Of a stretch of 39,986 bases of DNA, positions 20,613 to 29,266 are shown one piece after another. This DNA is from Proteobacteria bacterium ST_bin11 (GTDB taxonomy: Bacteria > Pseudomonadota > Gammaproteobacteria > Methylococcales > Methylomonadaceae), in NCBI GenBank assembly GCA_002083615.1, contig MSXO01000016.1, positions 1 through 39,986 on the forward strand. The letters run 5' to 3'. The notes under the pieces were generated by a model, which had not been told where the DNA came from, did not search any database, and worked only from the letters and a program-made list of their open reading frames with translations. The translations under genes were made by a program, and so were the position numbers. The stretch's first letter is position 1. Each line of letters opens with the position of its first letter.

Positions 20613-21916
20613 ACCGAACATCCGATCAATTCCTGCTCGACGCCTACAGCGGCCAAGGCGGCTTTGCCTCAGGCGCTTACCTGATACCGCACCCGCGCGA
20701 AACGGACGAAAAGCTGAATCGCCGCAAAGAGCTGGCGGTGTATCCCAACTTTAGCCGCAAAATCGTTGACGTGATGAGGGGCTTTTTGTGGAAGCAAACC
20801 CCCAGCCGCGAAATCGATGACCTGTACTCCACGTTTGCGATGAATGCCGACGGTGCCGGCGGCAAGCTTGATACATTGCTCAGCAGTTATCAACGCCTGG
20901 CGATGATCCTTGGCACGGTGTACGTGATTGTCGACAAGCCGAAAACCCAAGGTCAGACCCGCGCCGATCAAGCCATGCCCTACATGGCCCTGCGCCTGAA
21001 AAGCCAATTGGTTGCGGAAACGAAAGACGCCGCCGGCACCTGGACCAGCGTGACTTTTAGCGAAGTCGAAAACGGCGAAACCCAATACCGCACCTACACC
21101 ACTACCGGCTGGCGGCTGAGCAAAGAGCAAGACGGCGGCGGCTTGATCGAGCAAGGCGAATACGAAATTGGCCGCGTGCCGGTAGTGCGCCTGCATATCG
21201 CTAAACCGCTCAACCCGACCGACAGCGCGAGCCAAAGCTTTTTCTACGACCTGGCCGGGCTAAATTGGGACTTGTATAACGCCCGATCAGAGATGCGCGA
21301 GCTATTCCGCGCCCAAACCTTTGCGATTCTGGCCTTGCCGGTCGCGGATGATAACGAGCGTCAACGCCTGACAAACATGACGATCAGCACGGAAAACGCG
21401 CTGACCTACAATCCCGCCGGCGGCGGTGAGCCCAAGTTTTTAGCACCACCGCCCGATCCGGTTGAGCTGTACATGGAGCAAATCGCCAATACCGTGACCG
21501 ATATTTACCGGGTGGCAAACCTGGAGTTTGTCGGCGGCGTGCAGCAAAGCGGCGTGGCGTTGTCGTTTCATTTTCAGGAATGCAACAGCACATTAGGCGA
21601 CATGGCGGAAAACTGCGAAGCGGCAGAAGTGGAAATCGCCAGCCTGGTCTATGCCTGGCAAGGCAAGACATTTACCGGCAATATCGCCTATCCAAAAGAC
21701 TTTAACCTGTCCGATCTGCAAACGGCGATCAATATCGCTATGGATTCGGTGACGCTGGGCATGGGTGCCGAGTTTGATAAGGCCATCAAAAAACGCCTGG
21801 CAAAACAAATCCTGGCAAACGATACCGCACCCAGCACCATGACAGCGATTGATAACGAGATCGATGCGAAGGGTGATGTTTATGGGGATAGGATTGCGCA
21901 GCAGGCAGTGGCATGA
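20603..21916 (+). CDS. Portal protein
   Basis: A 437-residue protein in the portal slot directly after the large terminase, overlapping it by 10 bp. GAGG precedes ATG 20603; the longer frame from 20528 is just terminase sequence read out of frame. Features fit a portal: AVYPNFSRKIVDVMRGFLWK, a central beta-rich domain, the helical stem FYDLAGLNWDLYNARSEMRE, and VQQSGVALSFHFQECNSTLG. It does not look like Mu gp29 (DUF935). It is nearer the portals that pair with P22-type coats, which fits the coat gene at 24385. The exact family is uncertain. Confidence 0.8.
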   Translation: MAIDRTSDQFLLDAYSGQGGFASGAYLIPHPRETDEKLNRRKELAVYPNFSRKIVDVMRGFLWKQTPSREIDDLYSTFAMNADGAGGKLDTLLSSYQRLAMILGTVYVIVDKPKTQGQTRADQAMPYMALRLKSQLVAETKDAAGTWTSVTFSEVENGETQYRTYTTTGWRLSKEQDGGGLIEQGEYEIGRVPVVRLHIAKPLNPTDSASQSFFYDLAGLNWDLYNARSEMRELFRAQTFAILALPVADDNERQRLTNMTISTENALTYNPAGGGEPKFLAPPPDPVELYMEQIANTVTDIYRVANLEFVGGVQQSGVALSFHFQECNSTLGDMAENCEAAEVEIASLVYAWQGKTFTGNIAYPKDFNLSDLQTAINIAMDSVTLGMGAEFDKAIKKRLAKQILANDTAPSTMTAIDNEIDAKGDVYGDRIAQQAVA

Positions 21917-22329
21917 TCGAGATTGATCTCATCGAAGACAATATTGTTTATCTCAGCGTTGTTCGCGCCCGTTTTAAGATTGGCAAATGTAGGCATCAAA
22001 AAATCGAGATCGATGAAGATTTGGCCGAGGTGACATGTACTGCATGTGGCGAGCGGCTTAACCCCATCGCTGTATTAGCCCGATTCGACCGGGTGAAAGC
22101 CTATCGCTACGCGCATGGACCGGAGCGCCTTACCGCAGCCCTCAGCGCGAGTTATTCCGCGCCGTGTGCCAGGGCGTGGAGCGCATCGCTATCGGGGAGG
22201 ATTTTGCTGATGACGACGAGGCCCGCCACGACGGATTCGCAAACGCGGCGGAAATGCGCGACTGGTTCCGCCGCGTCCACGGCCTGCCATTCACCGGGGA
22301 CCGGATACGGTGGGCCTAACTATGATTGA
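21913..22329 (+). CDS. Zinc-motif protein with aberrant C-terminus
   Basis: Residues 1-68 look genuine: a beta-rich start (IVYLSVVRARFKIGKCRHQK), then C26, H28, C42 and C45 in a C-x-H...C-x2-C layout suggestive of zinc binding, ending ERLNPIAVLARFDR. From about residue 70 the translation turns into Ala, Ser, Thr and Arg-rich sequence of poor character. Over the same bases the -1 frame encodes a well-formed protein (22104-22319). So either the gene has shifted frame or two genes overlap here. It overlaps the portal stop by 4 bp. Confidence 0.55.
   Translation: MIEIDLIEDNIVYLSVVRARFKIGKCRHQKIEIDEDLAEVTCTACGERLNPIAVLARFDRVKAYRYAHGPERLTAALSASYSAPCARAWSASLSGRILLMTTRPATTDSQTRRKCATGSAASTACHSPGTGYGGPNYD
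22104..22319 (+). CDS. Out-of-frame phage protein fragment overlapping the zinc-motif gene
   Basis: In the frame of the TAA at 22317-22319 the translation reads RAWTGAPYRSPQRELFRAVC, then IGEDFADDDEARHDGFANAA and EMRDWFRRVHGLPF. This is a compact acidic-aromatic pattern that looks like a conserved small phage protein. The frame is open only from 22062 and has no ATG, GTG or TTG before the conserved part. It could be reached by a -1 shift from the zinc-motif frame, or it is a remnant of a gene fused or frameshifted to it. I see no canonical slippery heptamer in the interval. Confidence 0.5.
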   Translation, partial: SLRAWTGAPYRSPQRELFRAVCQGVERIAIGEDFADDDEARHDGFANAAEMRDWFRRVHGLPFTGDRIRWA

Positions 22330-22343
22330 CGAATTGCTGGCAC

Positions 22344-23495
22344 ATGGTTGATTACCCCGCACTCTACCGCCGCCTGGCGCAAGAAATCATTTCCCACGAA
22401 GGCCAATTAACCGCCGATACGCAACAATTTACCGATTTTTTAGTTAAACAATTACGCAAAGACGGCTATGTTTTAACTCCGGAAACGGAGAATGCCATGA
22501 GCAAATACATAGACGCGATGAAGGCTGCTATCGGCCTGGGTATCAATAAAGCCGCCGCGACAGCCACCAAGCAACCCTTGCAATCGGAAACCGTGTTGCA
22601 GCTGGCCGAGGAATCGTTTAAACAGCAATGGCCTGACGGTTTAACGCTTAGCGACCGGCTGTGGAAATGGGACGAAGCCACCCGGAACGGCGTCAGCCAA
22701 GTGCTGCAAGACGGCGTCCGCGCCGGTAAGGCCGTGGACGGTATTGCCATGGACATGCAGCGCACTATCGAACGCGCGGCGGGCGGCCAGCGTTTCAAGA
22801 TTGTATCGGAGCATATCGACGATTGGGTAGCCGAATTGCACAGCGCCGCCATCGAGTTGATTCACAACCCCGCCGCCCGTGCCGATTGGAATGCGGCGGT
22901 GGAAACTGCCCGCGATATTATCGACGGCTTAAAAACCACCGGCAGCCGATCCGCCGCCGAACGGGTGTTATCCGAAATGCAAAAGGCCGTGGAAAAAGGC
23001 CGTGAAGAGTTGCTGGATAAGGCTGTGAAATGGTGGACCTACGACAAGCAGCTGTATCACTTAAAAGTTATTGCGCGTTCTGAAATGGCGAATGCCGGCC
23101 ATGGGGCAGTAATCGACAGCACCATTCAAGACGATAGTATCATCGGCTATGAGTGGCTCTTGTCAGCCAGTCATCCAGTGATTGATATTTGCGATTACTA
23201 CGCAAGCATCGACATGGGCTTGGGCAAAGGCGTATTCACAAAAGTCGCAGTGCCACGGAAAAAAGCGCATCCGCTTTGTATGTGTTTGCTGATTCCGCGC
23301 GTGTCGCCTAAGTTGGAGCGCGGTAATAAAAATTACGCCGAGTGGCTGCGTAACTTGTCGCCGGAAAACAAAAAAGCCGTGATGCCGGAGTGGGCACGGC
23401 AGGCGGTTGAAAAAGGCGCGTCGATTGAGTCATTGATTCGGCCCGATGGGCTGGGTTTGTTGACCCAAGCCGAAATCGAAAATAAAGCGATTTGA
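22344..23495 (+). CDS. Mu F-like minor head protein
   Basis: A protein of about 383 residues. The C-terminal half has the Mu F / SPP1 gp7-like signature: IARSEMANAGHGAVIDSTIQ, then CDYYASIDMGLGKG and KAHPLCMCLLIPRV with the conserved HPxCxC pair. Such proteins attach to the portal inside the head and help assembly. I favour ATG 22344; TTG 22326 gives six more residues but no better ribosome site. It lies after the portal, as F does in Mu. Confidence 0.82.
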   Translation: MVDYPALYRRLAQEIISHEGQLTADTQQFTDFLVKQLRKDGYVLTPETENAMSKYIDAMKAAIGLGINKAAATATKQPLQSETVLQLAEESFKQQWPDGLTLSDRLWKWDEATRNGVSQVLQDGVRAGKAVDGIAMDMQRTIERAAGGQRFKIVSEHIDDWVAELHSAAIELIHNPAARADWNAAVETARDIIDGLKTTGSRSAAERVLSEMQKAVEKGREELLDKAVKWWTYDKQLYHLKVIARSEMANAGHGAVIDSTIQDDSIIGYEWLLSASHPVIDICDYYASIDMGLGKGVFTKVAVPRKKAHPLCMCLLIPRVSPKLERGNKNYAEWLRNLSPENKKAVMPEWARQAVEKGASIESLIRPDGLGLLTQAEIENKAI

Positions 23496-23722
23496 GGCGT
23501 TTTTAGTCAACCAGCGCGATAATGGCAAGGCTTTTTCTTGTTACCCCCCGTTAAATTTCCTTATTTATCCGCATCCGATCAAAGGAAGGTGGCAGAAAAC
23601 CCAAATGCCGGAGTAAACCGGTAAATGTCCCTTCTGAAGCACTTCGCATACCCGCGAAGATCCATGCTTCGTATTCTGTCATCGAATTCAATTTTCACCC
23701 CATCCAACACAGGATTACGAAC
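23496..23722. promoter_or_regulatory. Intergenic region with candidate late promoter site before the scaffold gene
   Basis: The 227-bp gap has no gene that I can support. It contains GAAGCACTTCGCATAC (23636-23651), 15 of 16 bases the same as the palindrome region at 16015-16030, and an inverted pair CTTCGC (23642-23647) / GCGAAG (23654-23659). TATTCT at 23672-23677 could be a -10 element. CCGG-AGTAAA-CCGG (23608-23621) is a small hairpin. A start point for separate high transcription of scaffold and coat genes is the likely reason. Confidence 0.45.
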
Positions 23723-24343
23723 ATGTTTAAAGTCCGTCACGTTTTACGCAACGACGACGCCGGCCAATCCGGCGGCGCGCCCACCAACACCCCAACCTCT
23801 GCGAGCCAGTCCGGCGCGGGTGCTCCCGCGCCGGTTGTGGATGTGCAGGCCCAAATCAATGCGGCACTTGCCCAGAAAGACGCCGAATTTGCAGCGGAGC
23901 TGGAAAAAGCCACCGGTCATAAAAACATCAAGTCGCTGACCGAAGCCCAATTGCAGGCCCAGGGCAAGCTGCAAGAATTGGCCGACGCGAAAGCCGCAGA
24001 GGCGAACACCTACAAAACCAAATTCGAAGGCGCGGCGATCAGCAATGCGCTGTTGGCGGCGTCTAGCGATGCTGTAGACCCGGCCACCGTCAAAGATCTG
24101 CTGGCCGGCAAGGCCAAAGTGGACGACGCCGGCAATGTCACCATCGACGGCAAACCGGTCGCAGATGCGGTGAAAGCGTTGCTGGAAGCCAAGCCATTTT
24201 TGGCTAAAGCCCAGGGCGGTACCGGTTCCGGTGCGCCACAAAACACCGCCGGCGGCCCGCAATCCAAATCCCGCGCGGAGTTTGAGGCGCTAGACCATAC
24301 CGCCCGTTCCAAATTCATCGCCGAAGGCGGCAAAGTCGTTTAA
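23723..24343 (+). CDS. Scaffold protein
   Basis: A 206-residue protein, rich in Ala, Lys, Glu and Gln, with a disordered Pro/Gly/Ser N-terminal part (10-40), a long helical middle (42-95, NAALAQKDAEFAAELEKATG) and a compact end. Its place just before the coat gene and its helical, low-aromatic makeup are typical of phage scaffolds. No protease motif is visible, so the scaffold is probably released intact, as in P22. ACAGGA lies upstream of ATG 23723. Confidence 0.75.
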   Translation: MFKVRHVLRNDDAGQSGGAPTNTPTSASQSGAGAPAPVVDVQAQINAALAQKDAEFAAELEKATGHKNIKSLTEAQLQAQGKLQELADAKAAEANTYKTKFEGAAISNALLAASSDAVDPATVKDLLAGKAKVDDAGNVTIDGKPVADAVKALLEAKPFLAKAQGGTGSGAPQNTAGGPQSKSRAEFEALDHTARSKFIAEGGKVV

Positions 24344-24384
24344 GCAGCTCGTTTAAGCGCCCCTTTCTTCATCAGGAACCTATC

Positions 24385-25521
24385 ATGCCCAATACCCTAA
24401 CTAATTTAATCCCCGATATGTATGCCGCGCTGGCTGTAGTCTCGCGCGAACAGGTCGGTTTTATTCCTGCTGTCACGCTGGATGCGGATGTGGCCCGCGC
24501 CGCCGTGGGCCAAGTGGTCAGAAGCCCGATTGCGCCAGCCGGTGTGGCAACGGACGTGATCCCAGGCGTGACGCCGCCGGACGACGGTGATGCCAATATC
24601 ACCAATCGAACGATCACTATTACCAAATCGCGGCGAGTGCCTGTGCGGTTTAATGGCGAAGAATCGCGGGGGCTCAACAACGGTCCTGGCATGCTCACCG
24701 TCAGGGCTCAGCGCTTTGCTCAAGCGATGCGGACGTTGACTAATGAAATGGAAGCAGATATCGCCGCGCTGTACAGAACCACATCCCGCGCCTTTGGTAT
24801 TGCCGGTACTAATCCATTCAACACAGCCGGCGATTATTCGGATGTGTCGTTCGTGCGCCAGATATTGGTGGATAACGGCGCGCCGATTAGCGATTTGCAG
24901 CTCGTAATTAATACCACCGCCGGCGCGGTCTTCCGTGGGAAGCAGTCCCAGGCGCAAATGATTGGCGATGTGGCTTTACAGCGACAAGGCTTGCTGTTGG
25001 ATATTCACGGCATGCAGATCCGCGAGTCTGCGCAAGTGCGCAATCACGTCAGAGGCACAGGCGCTAGTTACCTCGTGAACAATGGCCCGGGTTATGCATC
25101 AGGTGCGGCTACTATTGCCGCCGATACAGGTGCCGGCACGATTTTAGCCGGCGATGTGGTCGCATTTGCCGGCAACGCCGATCGCTATGTTGTCGCCAAC
25201 GCGTTAAGCGGTGGCTCATTTGGTATAGGCGAACCGGGCCTGCGCGCTACCTTGGCTGACAATGTAGCGATCACTGTGGGCAATAACTACGCGGCTAATA
25301 TGGCGTTTAGTCGGTCCGCGATAGTCGCTGCAACGCGTGCGCCAGCCCTGCCAGACGGTACTGACATGGCAGACGATAGATACATGCTGACTGATCCGAA
25401 TAGCGGGTTGACCTTTGAGGTGTCTACGTATATGCAATATCGTCAAGTGCAATACGAAGTCGCATTATCGTGGGGTGTTGCAAACATGAACCCCGCCCAT
25501 ACTGCCATCCTGTTGGGTTAA
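24385..25521 (+). CDS. Major coat protein, P22 gp5-like
   Basis: A 378-residue protein. The start TLTNLIPDMYAALAVVSREQ followed by VGFIPAVTLDADVARAAVGQ is characteristic of the P22 coat family. The central part contains the inserted Ig-like or beta domain region (residues 200-300, Gly and Ala rich), and the end returns to the HK97-fold core. The coat is the main shell of the capsid. Mu itself has an unrelated coat (gpT), so this is evidence of head-gene replacement. ATCAGGAACC precedes the start. Confidence 0.85.
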   Translation: MPNTLTNLIPDMYAALAVVSREQVGFIPAVTLDADVARAAVGQVVRSPIAPAGVATDVIPGVTPPDDGDANITNRTITITKSRRVPVRFNGEESRGLNNGPGMLTVRAQRFAQAMRTLTNEMEADIAALYRTTSRAFGIAGTNPFNTAGDYSDVSFVRQILVDNGAPISDLQLVINTTAGAVFRGKQSQAQMIGDVALQRQGLLLDIHGMQIRESAQVRNHVRGTGASYLVNNGPGYASGAATIAADTGAGTILAGDVVAFAGNADRYVVANALSGGSFGIGEPGLRATLADNVAITVGNNYAANMAFSRSAIVAATRAPALPDGTDMADDRYMLTDPNSGLTFEVSTYMQYRQVQYEVALSWGVANMNPAHTAILLG

Positions 25522-25525
25522 GGAC

Positions 25526-25888
25526 ATGGCGTCTAAACGAGCGGTTAAGTCCGCTGCTACGAAACAAACCACATCTGATTGGGATCCAATGGTGCTTGTG
25601 CCCGATGGGGTATACACCCTGTCGGTGGATCCCGCCTTGGTGACCACGGATACACCAGCAGCCACGGACGGCGAACTTAATGTAGGGACCAATACAAAGG
25701 ACATTGCCGACAAGGACACGGATGTAACTGAGGAACCTGTGTCGGCATCGTTCGATCTGGTCAAAATGACGCGTGAGACGCCCGTGCATGCAGATGGTCC
25801 AACCACCGCCGATGTGCATCCGGACGAATTGTTCAACTGGTTGGCTGCGGGTTGGGCCTTAGCTACCGATCAGGCTGAGGGCGAGTAA
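25526..25888 (+). CDS. Head-tail region hypothetical protein
   Basis: A 120-residue acidic protein, Thr, Asp and Val rich, with low-complexity N-terminal and middle parts and a hydrophobic C-terminal helix (FNWLAAGWALAT). It starts 4 bp after the coat stop and ends next to the GTG of the following gene. It may be a decoration or head-completion protein, inferred from place only. Confidence 0.65.
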   Translation: MASKRAVKSAATKQTTSDWDPMVLVPDGVYTLSVDPALVTTDTPAATDGELNVGTNTKDIADKDTDVTEEPVSASFDLVKMTRETPVHADGPTTADVHPDELFNWLAAGWALATDQAEGE

Positions 25889-26419
25889 GTGCTATCTATC
25901 AGCCTGGACACCGGCAGCGTCCCCTCGGTGCTGAACGCGTTTCGCGATCCGCGTAACGCGCAGCGGCTGGCGAATGCGATGGCCGAAAGCTACATCACCG
26001 ACATCCATGACTGGATTAAAGCCGGCCATGGATTTACCCCGCGCAGCCCTGGCGGCGGTTTAGAGCAGGCGATTAACTGGCAGCCAAACAACGACGGTTC
26101 GGCTGAGGTATACGCCAAAAAAGACTATGCCGGTTACGTCGAGCACGGTACCGGTGTTCATGTCGGGCATCAGCCGTGGGTGATTGAGCCTAAGCCAGGC
26201 CGCAAGGGTTTAAAAATACCGACCGGCGGCAATGCCTCACCGGTTGGGCCGCAAATGGCCGGCGGCGGCTATATCATCCGTCGCTCGGTCACGCACCAAG
26301 GCAGCAAGCCACATCCGTTTTTCTTTGCCGACATGGAAAACCGCCAACAACGCATGCTAACGCATGCCGCGTCTGTGCTGGCCGCACATCTGGCAGCGTC
26401 CGGAGGCAACCATGGCTAA
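25889..26419 (+). CDS. Tail-completion / HK97 gp10-like protein
   Basis: A 176-residue protein starting at GTG 25889, directly after the previous stop. AEVYAKKDYAGYVEHGTGVH followed by VIEPKPGRKGLKIPTGG is typical of virion morphogenesis proteins of the HK97 gp10 group, which seal the tail top. The C-terminal part has HPFFFADMENRQQRM. Confidence 0.7.
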   Translation: MLSISLDTGSVPSVLNAFRDPRNAQRLANAMAESYITDIHDWIKAGHGFTPRSPGGGLEQAINWQPNNDGSAEVYAKKDYAGYVEHGTGVHVGHQPWVIEPKPGRKGLKIPTGGNASPVGPQMAGGGYIIRRSVTHQGSKPHPFFFADMENRQQRMLTHAASVLAAHLAASGGNHG

Positions 26420-26768
26420 ATATTGCACCCTAGCAGATTGCGCCGATCCGGTCGTAGCCGTCACCAACGAGCATCTGGAAGGCGCGGATGTGTATGTCGA
26501 TCTGGCACTGGGTACAGCTGGCATTTCGCCAGTCGATGCGGCAAGCATCACCTTGCCGAATGCAATCTTAAAAGCCGTCGCCGTGGCCTGGGCCAAACGC
26601 CTAGCCGCCATCGACGGCAGCATGGGCGATAACTCGCTGATGATCGATAAAGCCAATCAATACAAAACCAGCGCCGACATGCTGGCTAAACAACTAAACC
26701 GCGCCGCACTGGGCTTGGCTGAGCCAACCAACGGCGGTTTTGGGTCAATTACTTTGGGAAGAGCATGA
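26412..26768 (+). CDS. Head-tail connector-like protein
   Basis: A 118-residue helical protein (start ATG 26412, overlap 8 bp). TLPNAILKAVAVAWAKRLAA and a later helix with MLAKQLNR are consistent with a gp6-like or DUF4054-like connector. N-terminal residues contain C5, C10. The assignment is by place and fold pattern. Confidence 0.6.
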   Translation: MAKYCTLADCADPVVAVTNEHLEGADVYVDLALGTAGISPVDAASITLPNAILKAVAVAWAKRLAAIDGSMGDNSLMIDKANQYKTSADMLAKQLNRAALGLAEPTNGGFGSITLGRA

Positions 26769-28523
26769 ATGAAAACCTTGAATGCGCCAGATAAAAGCGG
26801 GGAGTTATTGCGGTCTGGGGACGTATTGACCATCAGCGGCAATGCGTTGGTGGAATATCAAATTGATGGGGTAAATCAAAGTCCAGTACGGGTTGCGTCC
26901 CGGCTAAAAATAGGGCCGTTTTCCAGTGATGTGCAATTGATAATTTCAGCGATAGTAGGTTCGGTAGCATTAACTTTTGGAAAAGATTCCGAAAAATTAA
27001 TCAATCTGGATGACAAGACCAATAATTTCAAAACTAATGTATGCATCGCTATTGGTACATCCATAACAAACGCATATTGGACTGCTGCTGGGTTGGGGGA
27101 TAACAAAGGTAGTTCGTATTTGGCTATGTTAGAAATAATGTTTGGCCCAGTATTTCCAAAAATCATTGACTCAGCAGTATCGGGCCGGACCATAGCCGAA
27201 ATGCGCGCAAACTGGGAAACCGATGTTGCGCCGTATTACGATACGTTCGATTGGGCTATTCTGGAACCAGGTCCTAATTCTGTTCACGCTGGGCAAAGCG
27301 CGGCAAGCATGATTAGTGATTTAAAGTGGATAGTGGATGCATTATTGAGTAATGGCAAGCCGGTGCTATTTCTCACGCCTACATCATCGGGACAGATGAC
27401 TACTGGGGCGGCTCGTACAGCATGTGCTGAGCTAGCAAACTGGGTGAGGAGATATGGGCTTGCTGTCGATAATATCTTTTTTGCAGACGTGTATTCGGCA
27501 GTGCTGATAGGCTCACGTGATGGGTACCCAAATGCTACGTTGTTTGCTCAGACCGGCGACGCCGGACAACGAGTCCATCCGACATATGGCGGTCAATGCG
27601 TAATGGCAAGAGCATTGCATGACGCATTGCCATGGCTTAAAAAATACCCAATTCAGGGCATGAATCGATATGATCATTTAGAGTATTCACCAAACCCCAA
27701 TCTAGTCGGTGACGTTGCTAACGGTGTCAGAAATGCTCAAATTGCCACGGCTTTAAATACAGTCGCATCAACGTTGCCCGAATGCGTATCAGTCGGCTTG
27801 GTGAGCGGTGCGTTTGCATCGGTATCGTCCACTCCATTGATCACAAAGAGTGTCAATGCTGATGGTATACCTGTGATGCAGATACAGTATGCTGGAGCGT
27901 CTGCGGACTGGGCGCGTTTTGTAGTCCGGTTTGGCTCCAGCGATACTACAAACGCTATCCCTGCGCAAATCGGTCGATATGATCAGGTATGGACGGCTGG
28001 GCAAACCGAAACAATTGGCGACCATTTCAGGATTAGTGGTAATAACAACGGTATCTATACGCTCATCAATTTGACTGCTGGAGATAGTTATGTGACAGGG
28101 CCAGCACCGAGCGCTGGAGCTAATTACGGCGATCTCGTAACGGATGGCGTGGCGACATGGATTTGGCAGAAGCGGCCAGCTGCCGGTGATGTGTTTGTGG
28201 GTGCAATCCCCTATGAAATCACACAATTAACAGGCGGTATTGTGATGTCAGGACGATTTGTTGCCGGTCTTTCAGCTGATTTTAACAGCGGTTTCGCAAA
28301 AGCCTACTCCGAAGTGCCTACGCTTTTGCCAGCAGAGGGTGTGCCAACCCCATTTTGGCCCAAAAAAGGGACTATTTTTACGCCAGAGTTAACGCTTAAA
28401 ACCGCGCCGGGAAATGACGGCATGAGACACCTATGGTTTGAGCTGACTATTTGTGCAACTATCAATGGCGCAGCCACGATCCAAATCCCATCGAATTCTA
28501 TTCGCCGCATCATTGCTCAATAG
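26769..28523 (+). CDS. SGNH-family hydrolase in the virion gene cluster
   Basis: A 584-residue protein. An N-terminal beta domain (1-75) is followed by an SGNH/GDSL hydrolase domain (about 88-290) with block I Ser98 (AIGTSIT), Gly139 in SAVSGRT, Asn170 in EPGPNS, and His270 in GQRVHPT. These are the Ser, Gly, Asn and His after which the fold is named. The C-terminal 290 residues are beta-rich, with pyocin- or fibre-like repeats (VATWIWQKRPAAGDVFVGAI). It could deacetylate or de-esterify host surface sugar. The gene appears AT-richer than its neighbours, suggesting separate transfer. It is joined to the connector gene (ATGAATG) and followed by a terminator. Confidence 0.78.
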   Translation: MKTLNAPDKSGELLRSGDVLTISGNALVEYQIDGVNQSPVRVASRLKIGPFSSDVQLIISAIVGSVALTFGKDSEKLINLDDKTNNFKTNVCIAIGTSITNAYWTAAGLGDNKGSSYLAMLEIMFGPVFPKIIDSAVSGRTIAEMRANWETDVAPYYDTFDWAILEPGPNSVHAGQSAASMISDLKWIVDALLSNGKPVLFLTPTSSGQMTTGAARTACAELANWVRRYGLAVDNIFFADVYSAVLIGSRDGYPNATLFAQTGDAGQRVHPTYGGQCVMARALHDALPWLKKYPIQGMNRYDHLEYSPNPNLVGDVANGVRNAQIATALNTVASTLPECVSVGLVSGAFASVSSTPLITKSVNADGIPVMQIQYAGASADWARFVVRFGSSDTTNAIPAQIGRYDQVWTAGQTETIGDHFRISGNNNGIYTLINLTAGDSYVTGPAPSAGANYGDLVTDGVATWIWQKRPAAGDVFVGAIPYEITQLTGGIVMSGRFVAGLSADFNSGFAKAYSEVPTLLPAEGVPTPFWPKKGTIFTPELTLKTAPGNDGMRHLWFELTICATINGAATIQIPSNSIRRIIAQ

Positions 28524-28586
28524 CCCGTCTTGTGAATCCCTTCAGATACACGCTTAACCCCTCCCTCTTTAGACTACCCCCAACAC

Positions 28587-28626
28587 TAAGCACTTCGCCC
28601 GATTACCGGGCGGAGGCTTATTTTTT
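28587..28626 (+). terminator. Terminator after the SGNH hydrolase gene
   Basis: TAAGC (28587-28591) pairs with GCTTA (28616-28620), and CGCCCG (28596-28601) with CGGGCG (28607-28612), followed by six T. It would lower expression of tail genes unless read through, or the tail genes have their own start between here and 28649. Confidence 0.8.
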
Positions 28627-28649
28627 GGTTTCCAACCTGGGTTTAATCG

Positions 28650-29078
28650 ATGAGCATAGCCGCTCTCCATGCTGCACGTACCAAACTGATGGCCGATGCG
28701 CCGCTGAATGCCTTTTGGCAGGCGCGGTATAGTCGATCTGCTAGACATTTGGTGGGTTATAAACGTGCGGTCAGCGCTACTGATTTTCCCTTCGTTAGTT
28801 ACTCCCCCGCGTTATCAACCCGCGCAAAACAAGTCGGCGGCTGGCATCAAGAGCGCGTTGCGATTGTCGTGGGCGTGCATGAGCCGGACATCACTAACGA
28901 TGTCTTCGACGGCATTACCCAGCTGGCAGTCGCAGAGCAATTGATTTTTAACTGTCTGGAAACCGGCGATTTAGGCGCGGGCGCTATTTACCTGGGCGAA
29001 GCGCGCGTGATTCACGACCTGGCGATTCGCCACCCATTTCATGAAATTGAAATCTCCATGCTGTTGGGTTGGCGTTAA
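28650..29078 (+). CDS. Tail terminator-like / tail-completion protein
   Basis: A 142-residue alpha-beta protein in the usual place between connectors and tail tube. HQERVAIVVGVHEPDITNDV and EISMLLGWR at the end fit the tail-terminator fold (lambda gpU-like). Assignment by place and general fold. Confidence 0.55.
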   Translation: MSIAALHAARTKLMADAPLNAFWQARYSRSARHLVGYKRAVSATDFPFVSYSPALSTRAKQVGGWHQERVAIVVGVHEPDITNDVFDGITQLAVAEQLIFNCLETGDLGAGAIYLGEARVIHDLAIRHPFHEIEISMLLGWR

Positions 29079-29110
29079 CTTTTTGGATTTTTAACTCTTT
29101 GGATATTGAT

Positions 29111-29263
29111 ATGCCACCAAAGCAAACACCCCGCAACCAAAAAGAGCCGCCAGCGTCGGTCGAGCCAGCGCCGGCGCCACAAACACCGCCGCACGACCCT
29201 AACCATGGCCGCTGGATTTTAGATCCAATCACCGGCGAAAAACGCAACAACAACGAGGACTAA
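29111..29263 (+). CDS. Short Pro-rich protein before the tail tube gene
   Basis: A 50-residue protein from ATG 29111, with Pro, Lys, Gln-rich first 30 residues and a conserved-looking end (HGRWILDPITGEKRNNN). The longer frame from 29069 overlaps the previous gene and has no better start. The gap is otherwise empty and the stop is 3 bp before the tube gene ATG, which supports expression. Confidence 0.55.
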   Translation: MPPKQTPRNQKEPPASVEPAPAPQTPPHDPNHGRWILDPITGEKRNNNED

Positions 29264-29266
29264 TGT

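Noticed and set aside
23625..23939. A 104-codon frame overlapping the scaffold gene start
   Set aside because: It is Pro/Arg-rich, out of frame with the scaffold, and lacks a ribosome site.
28588..28598. A third AAGCACTTCGC motif, as at 23637-23647
   Set aside because: Here it is part of the stem of the terminator at 28587-28626, which explains it.
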